A program made the translations under genes and the position numbers. Shown piece after piece: positions 40,201 through 53,847 of a stretch of DNA of 64,000 nucleotides (the stretch's first letter is position 1; each line of letters opens with the position of its first letter). The stretch is from Rotaria socialis. Lineage: Eukaryota; Rotifera; Eurotatoria; Philodinida; Philodinidae. The notes under the pieces were generated by a model. It worked only from the letters and a program-made list of their open reading frames with translations, was not told the DNA's origin and did no database searches. Where the stretch lies: the NCBI GenBank assembly GCA_905331475.1, contig CAJNYU010003584.1, forward strand, positions 1 through 64,000, given 5' to 3'.

Positions 40201-40261
40201 TACACCATCTACACCCAACGCCATGCCGCCATTCAAACTTCTGAATCTCGAACATCATTAA
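37207..40261 (+). pseudogene. 3' fragment of a fibrocystin-L (PKHD1L1)-like gene, broken
   Basis: Exon-like blocks at about 37207-37541, 38472-39192, 39250-39623 and 39687-40261 keep phase across GT..AG introns. The text (SDNGFIDLINGPQDHGWCNG, IDDATVIDLKISQLIVLAFG, the PDIIRRVN motif, DEPPMNLSAN, Ser/Thr-rich repeats, one helix near AGLIAGITVRVVAGVALIAG, and a polar tail) matches the end of large PKHD1/PKHD1L1-type ectodomain proteins. Two in-frame stops interrupt it: after QARRH (about 37355) and after SANNDT (38682). The N-terminal thousands of residues are missing. The 930-nt intron holds a hairpin. This is probably a truncated duplicate; the 3' half from 38711 could still be expressed, but I doubt it. 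Confidence 0.65.
38004..38070. repeat. Hairpin inside the long intron of the broken gene
   Basis: AATATTGGCGAATGTC and GACATTCGCCAATAT are inverted copies 36 nt apart. The intron is about 15 times longer than its neighbours, so it probably took an insertion. Confidence 0.5.
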
Positions 40262-40910
40262 CAGAACTTGGCTTTTTCTCTTCTTCTTAGCGAACAATTA
40301 GATCCACACACACACACATTCTTTGTTTTTTCTGATACAATCATTTCTTTTTATCAAATTAGTCTTTAAATAAACTCATATTTAACTCTTCTCCAATAGA
40401 TCCTAATTTGTCTCTCTTCTTTGAATGTTTTGAACTCAATAAAATCTCTACTGATTGGGACCTATGTACATCATATCGGTTCTAGAGTAATATAGGTTGT
40501 ACCGTGGGTGATTACATCTATTCTATAAGATACAGTTATAATAAGATTATGTCTTCTTCATTATTTATAAACAATGGCAAATATCAATGTTTACATTTCC
40601 GATTAAGCACGATTAAAACGTCTGAACTCACGATACTGTACTTGGTTAATTTTGATATATCACTTGAATTGACATATTGCGCCATCTGTCTTCGCAGCTT
40701 GAATAATGATGATCTAGCTTGACCAATATAGAACAACAGAACGAAAAGGAAGCAAGTAAATAAACAAACACGCACGCGCCGAGAAATTTCGGACTTTGAC
40801 AAAGTTTCTTTTCAAAGCAAAGATACAGACAAATATCTTATTCTCACTCGTGCAATCGAACATCATTATCTTTCTTTCATAAAGCTTTATTGAATACAAG
40901 ACTTTAAAAG

Positions 40911-42665
40911 ATGATGCGAAAAAAGGTGAACATATCAACAATAACAACAAAAATATATATATCTACAGAATTGTTCATTTTCTGGTTTAATAGGTTTTGC
41001 TAATGGGCAAAAGTGGCGGAGGAAAAACATCGATGCGTTCAATTATATTTGCTAATTATAGTGCAAAAGATACACGCCGTCTTGGCCCTACAAGTATTTA
41101 AAATAATCGAAGCTTACGTGATCAAATGTTAACAATGAATTTATCTATTTTTCTTCTAGTGGATGTCGAACAATCCTATGTTCGTTTTCTTGGTAATTTA
41201 ATATTAAATCTATGGGATTGTGGTGGCCAAGAATCATTTATGGAATGCTATTTTGCCACACAAAAAGATAATATATTTAAAAATGTTGAAGTTCTGATTT
41301 ATGTATTTGATGTACAAAGCCAAGACTTAGACAAAGTTTGTGTTGAAGCAAAAAAATTTTATTTACTAGACATTCTTTTTTATCAATTTATCTAGGACTT
41401 GCATTATTATCAATCATGTCTTGAATCTATTATACAACATTCAAGTAATGCAAAAATTTTTTGTCTTATACACAAAATGGATTTAATATCTGAAGAAATG
41501 CGTGGAACAGTATGATATTATTTCCAACTTTTGTTTTTTACGGAATTTGCAGCACGAGATGTAGTAGCTTATCGCGTCGCATAGTACCAAACAGGAGGGG
41601 CAATGGTCAACATTCATTGATTACGTTTCCATAGAAACTAAGGAGCACAAGCGTCAGGCTCCTTTCTATGCGTATCTTAGCAACATAAATTCGTCTAGAG
41701 AACAATTGTCCAATTTTTGACCTGACGACTTAAAATTCTATAGTACTTTCCGACGGGTCTATCATAGTCAAAAGAGCATTTGTTAGCTATAATAGATCTG
41801 CGAGGAATCCCTTATAACAATTATATTTCTAGGTATTCGCCCAACGAGAAAAACTTCTACATGATGTTTCTAAACCACTACACTGTGCATGTTTTCCTAC
41901 ATCTATTTGGGATGAAACACTATATAAGGTAAATAGAAGTTTTGTTTTGTTTTGTTTTATCTATGTAAACATTTAGGCGTGGTCGAAAATTGTTTATCAA
42001 CTGGTACCGAATGTCAAAGGCTTAGAAAAAACATTGGAGAATTTTGCCGAAATTATTGATGCCGATGAGATTCTTCTATTTGAAAAAGCAACATTTCTGG
42101 TAGAAGAATTTTTAATTCAAATAGATCAATTTTTAATAAAACTATTAACTAGGTCATTTCACATTGTACTCGTAAAGAACATCATGATTCACGTCGATTT
42201 GAAAAAATTAGCGATATCATTAAACAGTTTAAATTATCTTGCAGGTAAAAGGAAAAGACAAAGATATTTCATCGTTGTTACTAACAAAATATTTCGTTTC
42301 TATAGTAAATTAGCAGCAGCATTTCAATCAATGGAAGTACGAAATTCGACATTTGCTTGTTTTATTGAATTATGTACACCAAATACATATGTTATGGTTG
42401 TCATTAGTGATCCAACTATTTGTAAGTTTGACTCAGATGAATTTTTATTCTTTATATCAGAAATAAGTAGAGCGATAGTCGTATTCGTCTACTTGGATTA
42501 AATAAAAATGTACAAAACCATTTCCGACAGCATATGTATCATTGATTTATCTATTAATTATTACTTTTTTTTCGTTTCTATTTAGCTTCGGAAGTGACTT
42601 TAATGAATATTCGCAATGCTCGAAAAGTATTCGAAAAACTTGAAAAAGATGGTGTTCGAAATTAA
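40911..42665 (+). CDS. RRAGA: Rag GTPase A/B (TORC1 nutrient sensing)
   Basis: Nine exons (40911-40925, 40994-41093, 41160-41335, 41396-41509, 41833-41928, 41977-42099, 42153-42244, 42306-42421, 42586-42665) give 303 residues in frame. The first exon holds only MMRKK. The G1 loop is [19 protein letters not shown]3 is [13 protein letters not shown], and G4 is HKMD. The C-terminal roadblock part includes [50 protein letters not shown] and [13 protein letters not shown]. It follows human RagA nearly residue for residue. Rag A/B pairs with Rag C/D on the lysosome to recruit TORC1 when amino acids are plentiful. The 323-nt intron 4 is far larger than its neighbours and contains a small hairpin. 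Confidence 0.97.
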
Positions 42666-43019
42666 ATTTTATTGGCACATTGTTGATTAATGATAAATAA
42701 GAACTTATAAAAACAGTTTTCTTGTCATATAGCTCTAATTCGACAAGAAATTGTATATTTTATATATATATATATTCATTGTGATTATTCCTATTTCAAA
42801 CTAACCGGGTGAAATTTGTTTTCGAGCTATTTTGATTTTTCAGATTTATCAGGCAACATTGTTCTTTTGTTCTCTTTTGTTTTGCATATTTTACGTCTTC
42901 TTTTTTTTATACATGTACAAAAACAAACAAACGAAATAAATCTTCTCTTTTTTTTCAGCTACAAAAACTAGTCTTTTGTTTTTCTATATAGCTACCTCAG
43001 GCGTTTTTGTTCGAACTGA

Positions 43020-43958
43020 TTATATAATTGTTCCACACGAGTTTTCACGTAGTTGTTTATGATCATGACTATTCCATTCGAATAACGAACTGAGACGAAT
43101 AGTAAGAATAGTTATAACACCGATAAAAAGTGCTAGTTGAAACCATGATTCAATTATAGCGACGAGCATATAGACGAAGAATAATGAGACATTTGGGTAT
43201 TGTTCGAAATATATTTGATTCAATTGAGTACATGAAGTAATATGTCTATTATTTGTTGTGATTGTTGTACAAAATTTTAAAAAGCCATTTGTTAATACAG
43301 ATGCATTTATTAGGGCTAATACACCAAGAATAACTGACATTGTAAACCTAAAGAGATTTATAAATAGATCGAGAAGAATTTTTCGTTTTATTTTTTCTTA
43401 CCACGGAATGATCAAATACCGATCATTTGTTGCCACCACACTTTGATCACCATTAAACAGAACAAAAAAGAACCCTGTCATAATACAATAAATAAATGTG
43501 CAAACATTAAAGAATGTGCAAAAGTCACATGTTGACTGTGAACTAAATTTTTCCGATGCGGGTTCAATTTTAACTGTCCAATTACTTATCGTTGTACTTA
43601 ATGTTTCAAATTTAAATGAAGCATAAAGTGGACATTGTTGTTTAAATTGTACAGTACTTGAACCTACGATGAGTGCAATTGTAAAACTAGTGAAACCAAT
43701 AAATGTAATAAGTAACAAAAATATTTGACGTAGGCTACGATTGGAAAAACATGGTTTATGCAATGATCTTAGAAGTTGAATAGGCCATGAAAATAATCGT
43801 TTAAAATATGTCTGTTGACTAATTTTCGATTCGCCATCTTTTGAATTGTTTATTTCATACATACGATCATTATGATTTTCTTTTGAATATTTTTCAGATG
43901 ATAATGCGGACATTTGAATCAGTTGTTGATCATCGTTGTTTATTAAAGTCGTATCCAT
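43020..43958 (-). CDS. TMEM179-like four-helix membrane protein
   Basis: Exons 43958-43402 and 43347-43020 on the minus strand give 294 residues (codon TG|G at the join). After a polar leader of ~75 residues there are four hydrophobic segments, near 78-100, 150-170, 187-205 and 243-268. The loop between the third and fourth, GFLKFCTTIT...HITSCTQLNQ, resembles TMEM179's GFxxWCxTIT...xSCxxLQ, and CPLYASF after the first helix resembles the CLLF segment there. This pattern is the basis of the call; overall similarity is modest. It is transcribed divergently from EDC4, with 367 bp between the two starts. Confidence 0.55.
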
Positions 43959-44325
43959 TGTTTAATAGTTACAATTATTGTTCTATTCTTGTCGTGCACA
44001 TGCATATATAAACGTGTATGCCTGCATATGTATGCGTAGGAGTGAAAAGAAATAGATGAAATAGTTTGAGTGATGTCTGTATGTATCCGTTCGCATGGGC
44101 GTGTAAGTCGATTGGAGAAGAATGTAAATACTTCACTTTTTTTCTTCTCTATTCGTATGTCCAGTAAGGTGAGTTGTATCTGATTGGCTTGATGATCCAC
44201 GACGCGTTGAAATATATCAAACGTCGAGAGAAAAATTGTTAATAATTGCAGACTAATTTTTTAGATAATATTTATTTAAAAATAAAATATCTTTCTTTTT
44301 TCTTAATTATATTATTACCGAAGAT

Positions 44326-47300
44326 ATGAATGTGTAAGTTTTTCAACTATTTATACTGGTGTATGGTATCATAATTTTTGTTTTGTAGTACACTCGATTT
44401 AGACGATCAACATCATCAACAAATGTAATAAATAGATTTCTTTAGATAATCATTGTTTCGAAATGCTGCTTTTTGTTTAGAGAATTAAACAGTAACGACC
44501 CAATACAATGTACACATTTGATAACGCGTCGTGAAGTTGATATAGAGTTAGCAAATCGAAAAAATCTACTTACTGAAACAACACCAACCAACGATAATAA
44601 CCAAGTATAATAGAATAGTTTTTTTATTATTAATATTTTATGCGACGAGAACGAGCTTTTCTAATGCATCATCCAGAGGAAAATATGTCGATGAGAGAAA
44701 CCAACGAGCAAGCCTATGAAAATTTTCCTGTGTACTTATCATTGCCAGAAGAACCAATTTTTACTTCCTCGCATTGAGAAACGTCGCTCAATTTTGTAGG
44801 CATAGATTCATATTTCGCGGAACACTCCTCTGGGTATTGCAAAACGATAATATAATAGAATGGAATAAATATCGCCTTTGAACCACAGACTCAACAAATA
44901 GACGTCAAACCAATAGTCAATTTTTGAACTGAATTTAAGGATTTCAATAGAATAACGGATATATTTCACACTATGATTTCATTATCAAACATTCACTTTG
45001 TTTCTAAGGTTTTTTCTCAGCCAATAATTGATCATGACTGGGAATCACGATATTATTCTGGCCATTTGGTCGTTACCTGTGGAAATTTTGTTGCCTATTC
45101 ACTTAAAAGTAAGTCACGTTTTTTTAAAGAAATCTCATGATTTTAATCTATCGTTTTTTTAGGACAAAATGGTGATGATATTGTCTGTGTTTTCTATAAA
45201 CAAGTGGATTTTCGATCTGTTATAAATCCTCCATTTTCGGGTGATATTCATGATTTAGCATTCTCATATTCTGATGATGTCCTTCTGGCATGTGTTGATC
45301 AAGCATCGCATTTACGTATTTATCGCATAGAAAAAGTTGATGAACCCAATGAACTACAGTACGATTATTTTTTTTTGAACTGCAAAAGCAGAGAAATCAA
45401 TTTTCCTTTCGTCGTAGACATACTGTAATCTTATATGTCGATCTACAATATTCGAATAGTCAGTGTCCTCCAACATTATCCTGGTGTTATTTTATACCTG
45501 ACAGTAACGATAGTGAAGATAATGATGCATACACTTTGCTAAGTGTGACGTGTGGCTCAAAGGTTTGTTTTATTATTTATAATGATTAGGAAAATGATAA
45601 AAAAAAAAATTTTGTTTTATTTTAATCAATTAGGTCGAAGTATTTAATATTGATATTGCATCACAATCATGTATCTCGGAAAATAGAATAAACTTGAATC
45701 AAATTGAAAATGGTCGTTTAACATATGAGGATAATAATGGTGTAAGTCGAAAGAAAGCAAGATACTTGTTTGGCACGTTTTTTTGAAAATTAGGATTATC
45801 TTAAATTGAATTTCTCAATTTTAGAACGTCACATGTGTTTGTTTCTCACCCGACGGTACTGCATTAGGAACCGGAACAGATAAAGGTGAAATAAAATTCT
45901 TCTCAATTAATTTCGATCAACCTCAAACATGCAGGTAGAGATCATTTGTTCGAAGAAAATGAGAAATTATTAATTAAGAATTTTGTTTGCTGTAGATGTT
46001 TACATCTGTGGATACCACATGAAGGTCGGCCGATTTCATCATTATTTTTTCTTGACGATCATAAAAATTTAACACAAGAGTTAGTTAAAAATCAAATCGA
46101 ACTGATACATTTTAAACTGTCTATTTTTCTTCTTTTTAGTACTCAATTATGGCGCTATGCTATTTCAGGTTGTGATGAAAACCGAGAACTTAGAGTTTGG
46201 AGTTGTACCAATTGGAGTTGTTTACAAATTATCCGGTATTTAAATGTGTTTTGCTTCTGCCATTCGATCGAGAACTAGTGTTGAATAGAACTTCTATTTT
46301 GTTTACATAACATGTAGTCACACTGAATTCTGAACCAGGCATCCTGTACTCTTTTTGAGTTTGACTTTGGTCCGATACACATTTTTGTTTAGGAAACGAT
46401 AGAGTTTTGTTTCTATAGTTTAATGCGATATATTTTATAATGTTATTTTTTTTTCTTTTAAGTCTTCAATATTCATTTACTGATTCTTTGTACAATAATA
46501 ATGCATTACAGATGCCTTTGCTTAAAGCTGCAATTGATTTAACATCACGCTTTCTTATTCTTTCTGATATAAATCGAAACGTAAAAGAAAACTTTATCTA
46601 TGATTTATTTGAAATGAAAAATTTTATTTAGTCTTTGTATGTATTTACGATATATCAAGATGCTGAAAATAATCGAGCGCATTTTTCATCCATAAATGCT
46701 TTTAATTCGATCACTTCTCCATCGTTAAGTTTTGCAATAACAGCTGCTGATCAAATAAATCGTAATATTGTTGTTTTAAATAATTTTTCATTCAGCTCTT
46801 TTTTTGTTCGAATTCTTAGGTGAACATTCTGATTTTGTTTCGTATGGTGTTAAAATGTACAGTATTCATACAAAGTACGATTGGCATGAAGATAAAAACG
46901 ACTTTTATTTAAGATAAACTTTTTCTATTAGATTTTTTCAAGAAATTTTACTTGTTTTCAAAACGAATCGTTTTATGACAATAAATCCTGTGTATTTCAA
47001 ACAAGAGAATAATTCTATAGAAGATAATATTGCTGAAGGTAAGACAAAAACAAACTTGACAATTCTTTCGAAAAAAATTGAAATTATTTTTTATTAGATT
47101 TTCACTTCGAACCATATATGTCCTATCTACGTAATGAAGATTTATCAGCATCACCAACAAATATGAATCGTATAGAACCGCCTGCCAATGAGTTTACAGC
47201 TCTTCCACCGTAGGAAAATTCATTGTAATAATCTTTTTCATATAGCGATTATCGATACTTTAGATATAGTATTAATGATTTACTTACACCGAATAGTTCT

Positions 47301-50287
47301 TTAACTAATGTAACTGGTCTACCAACTGTTGATACAGCACGTTCTCTACTGGCCAGTCATGACGGATCGGGAACAAGTGTAAATAATACGACAAATCAAC
47401 TTTCATCACCGACAACGGTCAATAATAAAATATCAACAATCGATCCTCTTCATGGTCTTTTACTCGGTAATACAACAGCATTTGATGCTGTTACTACTCG
47501 ACAACAACAACAACAACAACAACAACATCGCATACATATTTCACCATCGCAACAACTACAACAGCAAGGAGCGACGGCTATATCTACAAGTCCAAGTAGT
47601 CGAATCAATGATCGATTTAAATCGAAAGTAGCAACAGATAAAGATTCGTCATCTTTAATTATCAATGGTAAGATAGCAGGAATGGCAATTCTTTTTTTTT
47701 CTGATCGCTAATTAATGCTTAAACCACAACATTTAGGTATAGCCCAAACACCGTATGATCGGGACGATAAAGAAGTTGCTGAAAGTATGTCATGCACAAC
47801 AAACTATCCTCTTCAATTTGAAAATAGTATGTTATTCTCTCGTAAATTTAACTTTTATCCTATTGCCAATTGAATTATGGTTTTAGTAACGCACGATGAT
47901 AATGATGATGTTGATACCGTATTTATGCCAATTAAAACAAATGATGACGATGAACCAGTATGAATTTTACAAAAAAAACAAAGAATATCTAGAATCTCAT
48001 TTTTTTTCTTCATTAGATTGGTGGTAATCCAGATCCACTTTTATCTCCACCAAAATACAATGATAACTCGCGTTGGTCTAAGAAAAGTCCCATGAAGTAA
48101 AAGAATAAATTATGTTTTCACGTTTTTTCTAAATACTCGTATTTCTTTCAAGAGGATTAAATACATCGGGCCATCAAGATATCGATGATTTTAGTGATCC
48201 AACAGAAACAAGGTAAAATTCATGTCAACAGTAAAACTCTTGTATTTTCTTGTTGCTGTCTACTTGAAGTGATAAAGATGATGATTCAACAGCCGATGAA
48301 GAAAGTGCTCTGCACACACGCATAAAACGACGTGGTGGACGCTCACCAAATAGTTCTCAAATAGGATTAAATTCTGATGTAAAAAATAAAAACTAAGCTC
48401 ATCGTGTTCTATAATTTCTTTTTAACTTTTAGGCGTTACATGAAATACGGCAGTTAACTCGTTTATTAAATGACTTTCGTTCACACAAAACGAATATGCC
48501 AACGGGATCTCTTCAATCAATAGGATTACAATTGAATTATGAAAAGAAACTCGATCAATGTTGCCAACGTCTTGATCATCTATCGAGCAAAGTCGATAGA
48601 ATAATTAATCTTGAACAATCTGGTAAATAGGATTCGTATTATTGAAATTTTATTCAATGTGAATCTATTTAATCTAGGTATTGTTTCTCGACCAAGTCGG
48701 CCAAGTCCAAATGCAGCACCTGTACAAGTCGTGGCCAACAGCGAATCACAAACACCATTATCCGATGTACATTACAATCGTTTAGAAGCGTTACTTATTG
48801 AAAAAACTGAAACATACGTACAAGACGGTAGTAGCGCACAGCAGCAAGGCAGAGGATGGTGCTAAAAGTTTTTTTTTCCCATTCTAGCAATGAAATCTGT
48901 ATTTGAACCCTATCGAGATATGAAAGACAATTTACATAAAGATCTTGCAGCTAAATTATTAGCAACTGATACAGTTATCAAACAAACAATTACACAAATA
49001 TTTCGCTCAAAAGTTTGTTTTGTTTGTTAATTTTTCTTGCTGTTTTATGTTTCGTTTAATTTGTTTTTCGAAGACAATGATTGATTCTTTAAGTCATACC
49101 ATATCGAATGCTATTCAATCAATAATGGTCTCGTCTTATCGTGATACGTTCAATCAAAGTGTAATACCATCATTCGAAAAAGCTGCTACAAATATGTTTC
49201 AACAAACAAACGATGTATTTAAACGTGGTACAAAAGAATGTAGGTCGAATTGATTGTATCTATTGAAATAAACAAAAATCGATTTATTAAAGATCTACAA
49301 GAAATGATTGAATATGGCCGACAACAACAACGTTCATTGATTCAACAGCGTGAACAAATGATGAATGAAATTCGTAAAGAATCAACACAATTAAATAAAG
49401 ACTTTGAAAAGAAAAATCAAGAATTGGCAACTACAATCAAAAGTGATATTACTCAATATGTAACAGCAAATCTAACGACGATGTAAGAATAAAATTTTTT
49501 TTTGTGCGAGATAATCTACGATTTGAATTTACCTGTTGTTTCCTTCGTAGTCGCTGATGAAAATATTTTTCTATTTCAGAGTTCGAGAAACAACTCGATC
49601 GATTTTACGTGATGAAACAGCTTCAATCTTTCGTGAAGCATTAGCTGCTCAAAAAAATGATTTGAATACTTTACTTCGACAAACTCTTGCTCCAAAACCA
49701 GCACCTAGCCGAACAACAACTCCCGCTCCCCCTGCTCCTGTAGCTTCACCAGCGCCAACTGTAACAAATACAAATTCAACGTTAGACGCTAAACAACAGC
49801 ACATATTAAAACTTGCTCGTTTCGGCCAATTAAATCAAGCATTTGAATATGTACTGTCAGCATCGGATTTAAATCTTGTCTTATATCTATGCGAAAATGT
49901 TCGTCCAACAGAACTGTTTTCCATTCAACCATGTCCTCTACAAGCTCCTGTTCTTCTTTCTTTAATTCAACAACTTGCAGCTGATTTAAATACACATCAA
50001 GAATTAAAATACAGGTAAAATTCTTTTATGTCTAACAAGTTTGGACTCTTTATTTTAGTTATTTGCACGAATCTTTAATTTGTCTGGATATATCTCATCC
50101 AAGCGCACGTGATTATTTACAAACTGTTTTGATTGATCTCAGCAAAAAGCTATATGCATATATTCAAGCAAATCCATCAACAACAATGTCTAAACGTTTT
50201 CAATTATTACTGATGGCAAGTCAAAGCTTAGTACAAAAAATTGTTCAACAACGAGCCACGCCATTAATGCAGGCATCATCAAAATAG
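44326..50287 (+). CDS. EDC4: Enhancer of mRNA decapping 4 (Ge-1/HEDLS)
   Basis: A gene of about 28 short exons coding for roughly 1,200 residues. N-terminal WD40-like domain: DWESRYYSGHLVVTCGNFVAY (45027-45100), SGDIHDLAFSYSDD, VCFSPDGTALGTGTDKGEI, HLWIPHEGRPISSLFFLDDH, SGCDENRELRVWSCTNWSC and LILSDINRN. A middle Ser/Gln-rich linker has a (CAA)8 run near 47503. The helical C-terminal part runs from about 48430 and carries IPSFEKAATNMFQQTNDVF, LDAKQQHILKLARFGQLNQA, SDLNLVLYLCE and VLLSLIQQLAADL, nearly identical to animal EDC4. It scaffolds DCP1-DCP2 in P-bodies. The first coding exon is only 8 nt (ATG at 44326), so the 5' end is less sure. Intron 44605-45008 is large and holds an unrelated 45-codon frame. 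Confidence 0.95.
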
Positions 50288-50536
50288 TTCTCTTTTTTGT
50301 TTTGTGATTCTCTAAATAGGAAACAATATTTTTTTGCTCTTCTTGTTTGCTGTGTGTTAAACGCTAAACTTCATTTTTTTGTGTTTTCTTTCGTAAAAGA
50401 AAAAAAAAGACAATTGTATTGACTGTTCGGAAGTGTTTGTTTGTTTGTTTATATTAAAAGAAGGAAAAAAAGCCTACAAATAGATTTTCATGGGGTGCAT
50501 AAATTCTGTTAAATTGTTTGTTTTTTTAAGTATTCA

Positions 50537-51650
50537 ATGTCCGAAAGTGATGAACCCAATCTAACCTATGACATTGATTGGCCTATGCTCGATAAAAGTC
50601 GATTTATTCCATTGAATCTTCTATCAACGTTTATTGTTCGTTCAGTTTTATATCCAGTTACTCTTGTTCGAACTCGTTTACAAGTTCAAGTAAAATCATC
50701 TATTTACCGAGGAACATGGCACGCACTACGTACCACAATCCATTACGAAGGTTATCGTTCATTGTATAAAGGTTTTCTTGTTTATAATTGTCAATTAGTA
50801 CCAGGTTTAATCTATATAACTACATTTGAAGCGACACGTGCTCGCGCAAATATTTTAACTACAAATGAATATCTACGTGCAGGCATTGGTGGTATTGTAG
50901 GTTCAATGTGTTCACAAATACTTGCGTGTCCTATTGATATTGTATCTCAACATATGCAATTAGTTGGTTTATCATCATCTGAGAAAAAGAGTCGCTTTAA
51001 AGATGATGTATCCTCTAAGTCATCATCTGGTTCTCTCAAAAATCGACATGTGCGTCGTATACATGTGCCTAAAGAAATTCGTCATAGTAATTATTTAATA
51101 TTCAAACATATATGCTCAACCTTATATTACGAAAAAAACGCAGATAAAAACAGTAAATCAAAGATTAGTTTCAAAGGCTTTTATCGTGGCTATTTAGTTT
51201 CAACGTTCCTGTTTAGTTTAACGAGTGGGGTGTGGTGGCCATCATATTATTTCTATCAAAGACAAATGCTCAATATTGAAAGCATGTTTCGTAAGATAAA
51301 GTTTTTTTGTCTTCAATCTTACGCTCGGCTAATGTCTTTTTGTTTTAGCAATCGAAGTTCCATTACTGCTTATTCAATGTATAGCTGGTGCTTTATCATC
51401 GTTTACATCGACTATTGCTACAAATCCGATCGATGTATGTCGCACACGTGTACAGGTGGAGCGAGAACGAAGAAGAGTACCACAAATTATGCGTGAATTA
51501 TGGCAAGAAGAACGTTTTCATATTTTTACAAAAGGTTTAACAGCTCGTCTATCGCATTCCTGTATTTATTCATTACTAATTATATTTGGTTATGAAACAG
51601 TCAAACGAGTCTCATTAAAAGAAGAATATCAAGGACATGTTAGATGGTAA
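50537..51650 (+). CDS. SLC25A44: Mitochondrial carrier SLC25A44
   Basis: Exons 50537-51290 and 51349-51650 give 351 residues (codon C|CA). Three mitochondrial-carrier repeats are present, with signature sites YPVTLVRTRLQVQ, CPIDIVSQHMQLV and NPIDVCRTRVQVE. The off-consensus first and second signatures match those of SLC25A44, as do SLYKGFLVYN, GFYRGYLVS, VWWPSYYFY and FTKGLTARLSHS. SLC25A44 takes branched-chain amino acids into mitochondria. An insert of about 45 Ser/Lys-rich residues lies after repeat 2's first helix (near residues 153-195) and is absent from the human protein. It starts 249 bp after EDC4, same strand. Confidence 0.95.
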
Positions 51651-52360
51651 AAATAATGGAAATATGAAATAGCCTTGTGATTTATCGGCTTCTCTATCGG
51701 TGCTTTAATCTTGTTTAGGACACTCGGGGTTTGTTTGGTAATAGTAGTTATCAATAATTTTGTTTAGTTTTTTTTTTTGTATTTTTTTGTATATTTTTAT
51801 GACACGCCGTTAATAAAGCGTAGCAAAAAAAGAAACAGAATGATTACAATAAAACAGGATATTTGTTTGATGTCGTATTAACACATTCAACTTTCTCCTT
51901 CGTTTGTACCTAGGTAGTAGTTCACACTCAATATGTCTGTTTCTCTTTACGAAAAGAAGAAACAATGCTATCTGGAACGTTGCACGACGTAAAACAATAT
52001 TTGTGTGATAATAGATAAGAAAAAATTCAGATAGTTGCTTGTATGTTCGTTTGATACAAATAAGAAAGAGAAAAGAAATGCAAAGATTTCTTTCACGTGG
52101 AAATTATTTTTGATCTCATGTAATGTCTAATGCGTTTGTACAACACGTACATGAATAATAATGAAAAGCAGTAAAACGACACTTCTCGTTCTGCGCTTGC
52201 AACGGTGTAACTAAAGAGTTTTTTTTTCTACTTGCATTGACGATGAATGTTTTTCTGTTTTTCTTTTTGCCCATAAATCTATAGTGTAGCTTTTTCTTGT
52301 TGCCACTACACTTTTTTCTGTTTGCGATTGTCAAGGTATATTCTTCACTACATTCTCATA
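51651..52360. other. Gap without a supported gene
   Basis: AT-rich with T-runs. A 72-residue minus frame (52116-52334) is unrecognised. Confidence 0.4.
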
Positions 52361-53731
52361 ATGGTAGAAGAACATCAACAAATTGAAAACTTACCGGTAG
52401 AACAGCCACGTTGGATTGGTGGTAGCACATTAGTACGTCAATTCGAAGATTTCTACGATCTTGACGAACCCATCAATCAGTAGTTTATTCAGTTGAATAG
52501 AAGTTACAAAGCATTAAAAAGATAAATTTTTCTCCTCGTTTCAGCGGACAATTTGCTGATGTATACACATGTAGACTAAAAAATCGTCAAGCAATACGAG
52601 CTGTTAAATGTATTCCAAAACGTGTAAGCTATAAAAATATAAAATAATGAAATTTATCATTTTGTTTTATTGTATATAGGGCAAACGGAAAACACCCATC
52701 AAAAATGCTTCAATCATTATACAACTTGATCATCAGAATTTGGTATTTAGTTTCATTATCTAAGTTGTTCTAAGCATTTGTCTCTTCTATAAAAGGTTGT
52801 TATTCGAGAAATTTTGGAATCACCAACACATATTTATATCGTTCAAGATTTTGTTGATGGACCAAATCTTTTTCAAAAGTAAAAGAAAAATTATTTTTCA
52901 ATCAATATTTTTACTTTTTTAACACTTTTCAAGAATTGCTCAAACGGAAGTTCATACAGAATTCAATATATCAAAATATTGCTCGCAAATATTAAGAGCA
53001 CTTCAAGTAACAAAGCACGAAATCAATAATTATTCCCTTAAAAATTCAATTGTTTTAGTATTTGCATGAGCGTAAAATCTATCATGGAAGAATTCATGTT
53101 GAAAATGTATTATTTCGTACCATTGACAATGAAGAAAAAGTATGTCTCGTTGATTATACTTATTCAAATTTATGTACACGTCAAGCAATTGCTATTCTTG
53201 TTAATGATTCACCAATCTTTTGTGGTACAAAAAAAAGCAGATTTTCTAAAGCTATCACAATTTTCTTTTGTTTAATTTTAGCGCCGGAAATTTTACGCGG
53301 TGAAACATTTTCTGCCTCATCGGATATGTGGCAATTGGGAATACTGCTCTATCTTTGGTAAGATTTGTTTTTTGTGTTACAAAAACATTCAATCATCTGA
53401 TTAGTCTGTCGGGTTCATATCCATTTGCTGGTTCAGCAAAACAAATTTTTCAAAAAATTCTCAATGGTAAGATTGGCTATGATGCACCAGAATGGGATTG
53501 CATATCAAGTAACGGAAAAGTATGTGTTCTTCGTGGATTGCGTTGTTTTTTGAAATCTACTTATTTTTTCAACAGGCTTTTATTAGTAATATCTTCCAAG
53601 TAAATGTTCAAGATCGACTTACAGTTCTTCAAGCATTATCTCAACCATGGATCCGTGAAAAAGTTTATCATGCAGACAATTTATCTCAAGCACGAACAAA
53701 TATTATGGCTTTGGAAACAGGAAAAAAATAG
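52361..53731 (+). CDS. Pseudokinase of the CAMK-like fold
   Basis: Nine exons (52361-52479, 52545-52623, 52680-52742, 52796-52878, 52934-53006, 53059-53224, 53282-53357, 53405-53519, 53576-53731) join in frame to 309 residues. Kinase landmarks: a glycine-loop relic HGQFADVYTC, the ATP-site Lys in RAVKCIP, APEILRGETFSASSDMWQLG (APE motif and F-helix Asp), SGSYPFAG, and the final DRLTVLQALSQPWI. The catalytic loop that is normally HRDLKPEN reads HGRIHVEN, without the Asp and Lys, and DFG reads DYT. The G-loop has also lost its second and third Gly. It is therefore probably catalytically dead but structurally whole, with a scaffold or allosteric role. The loop changes differ from those of Tribbles. 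Confidence 0.88.
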
Positions 53732-53847
53732 AATCTAACACAAACGAAATTGAATTTTTTATTAGTTCTTTTTTTAAATAATAATAATAATAAAATACTT
53801 CATTTATTTTCATCATTATATCGACAATGACTGCGTTGTCATAAATC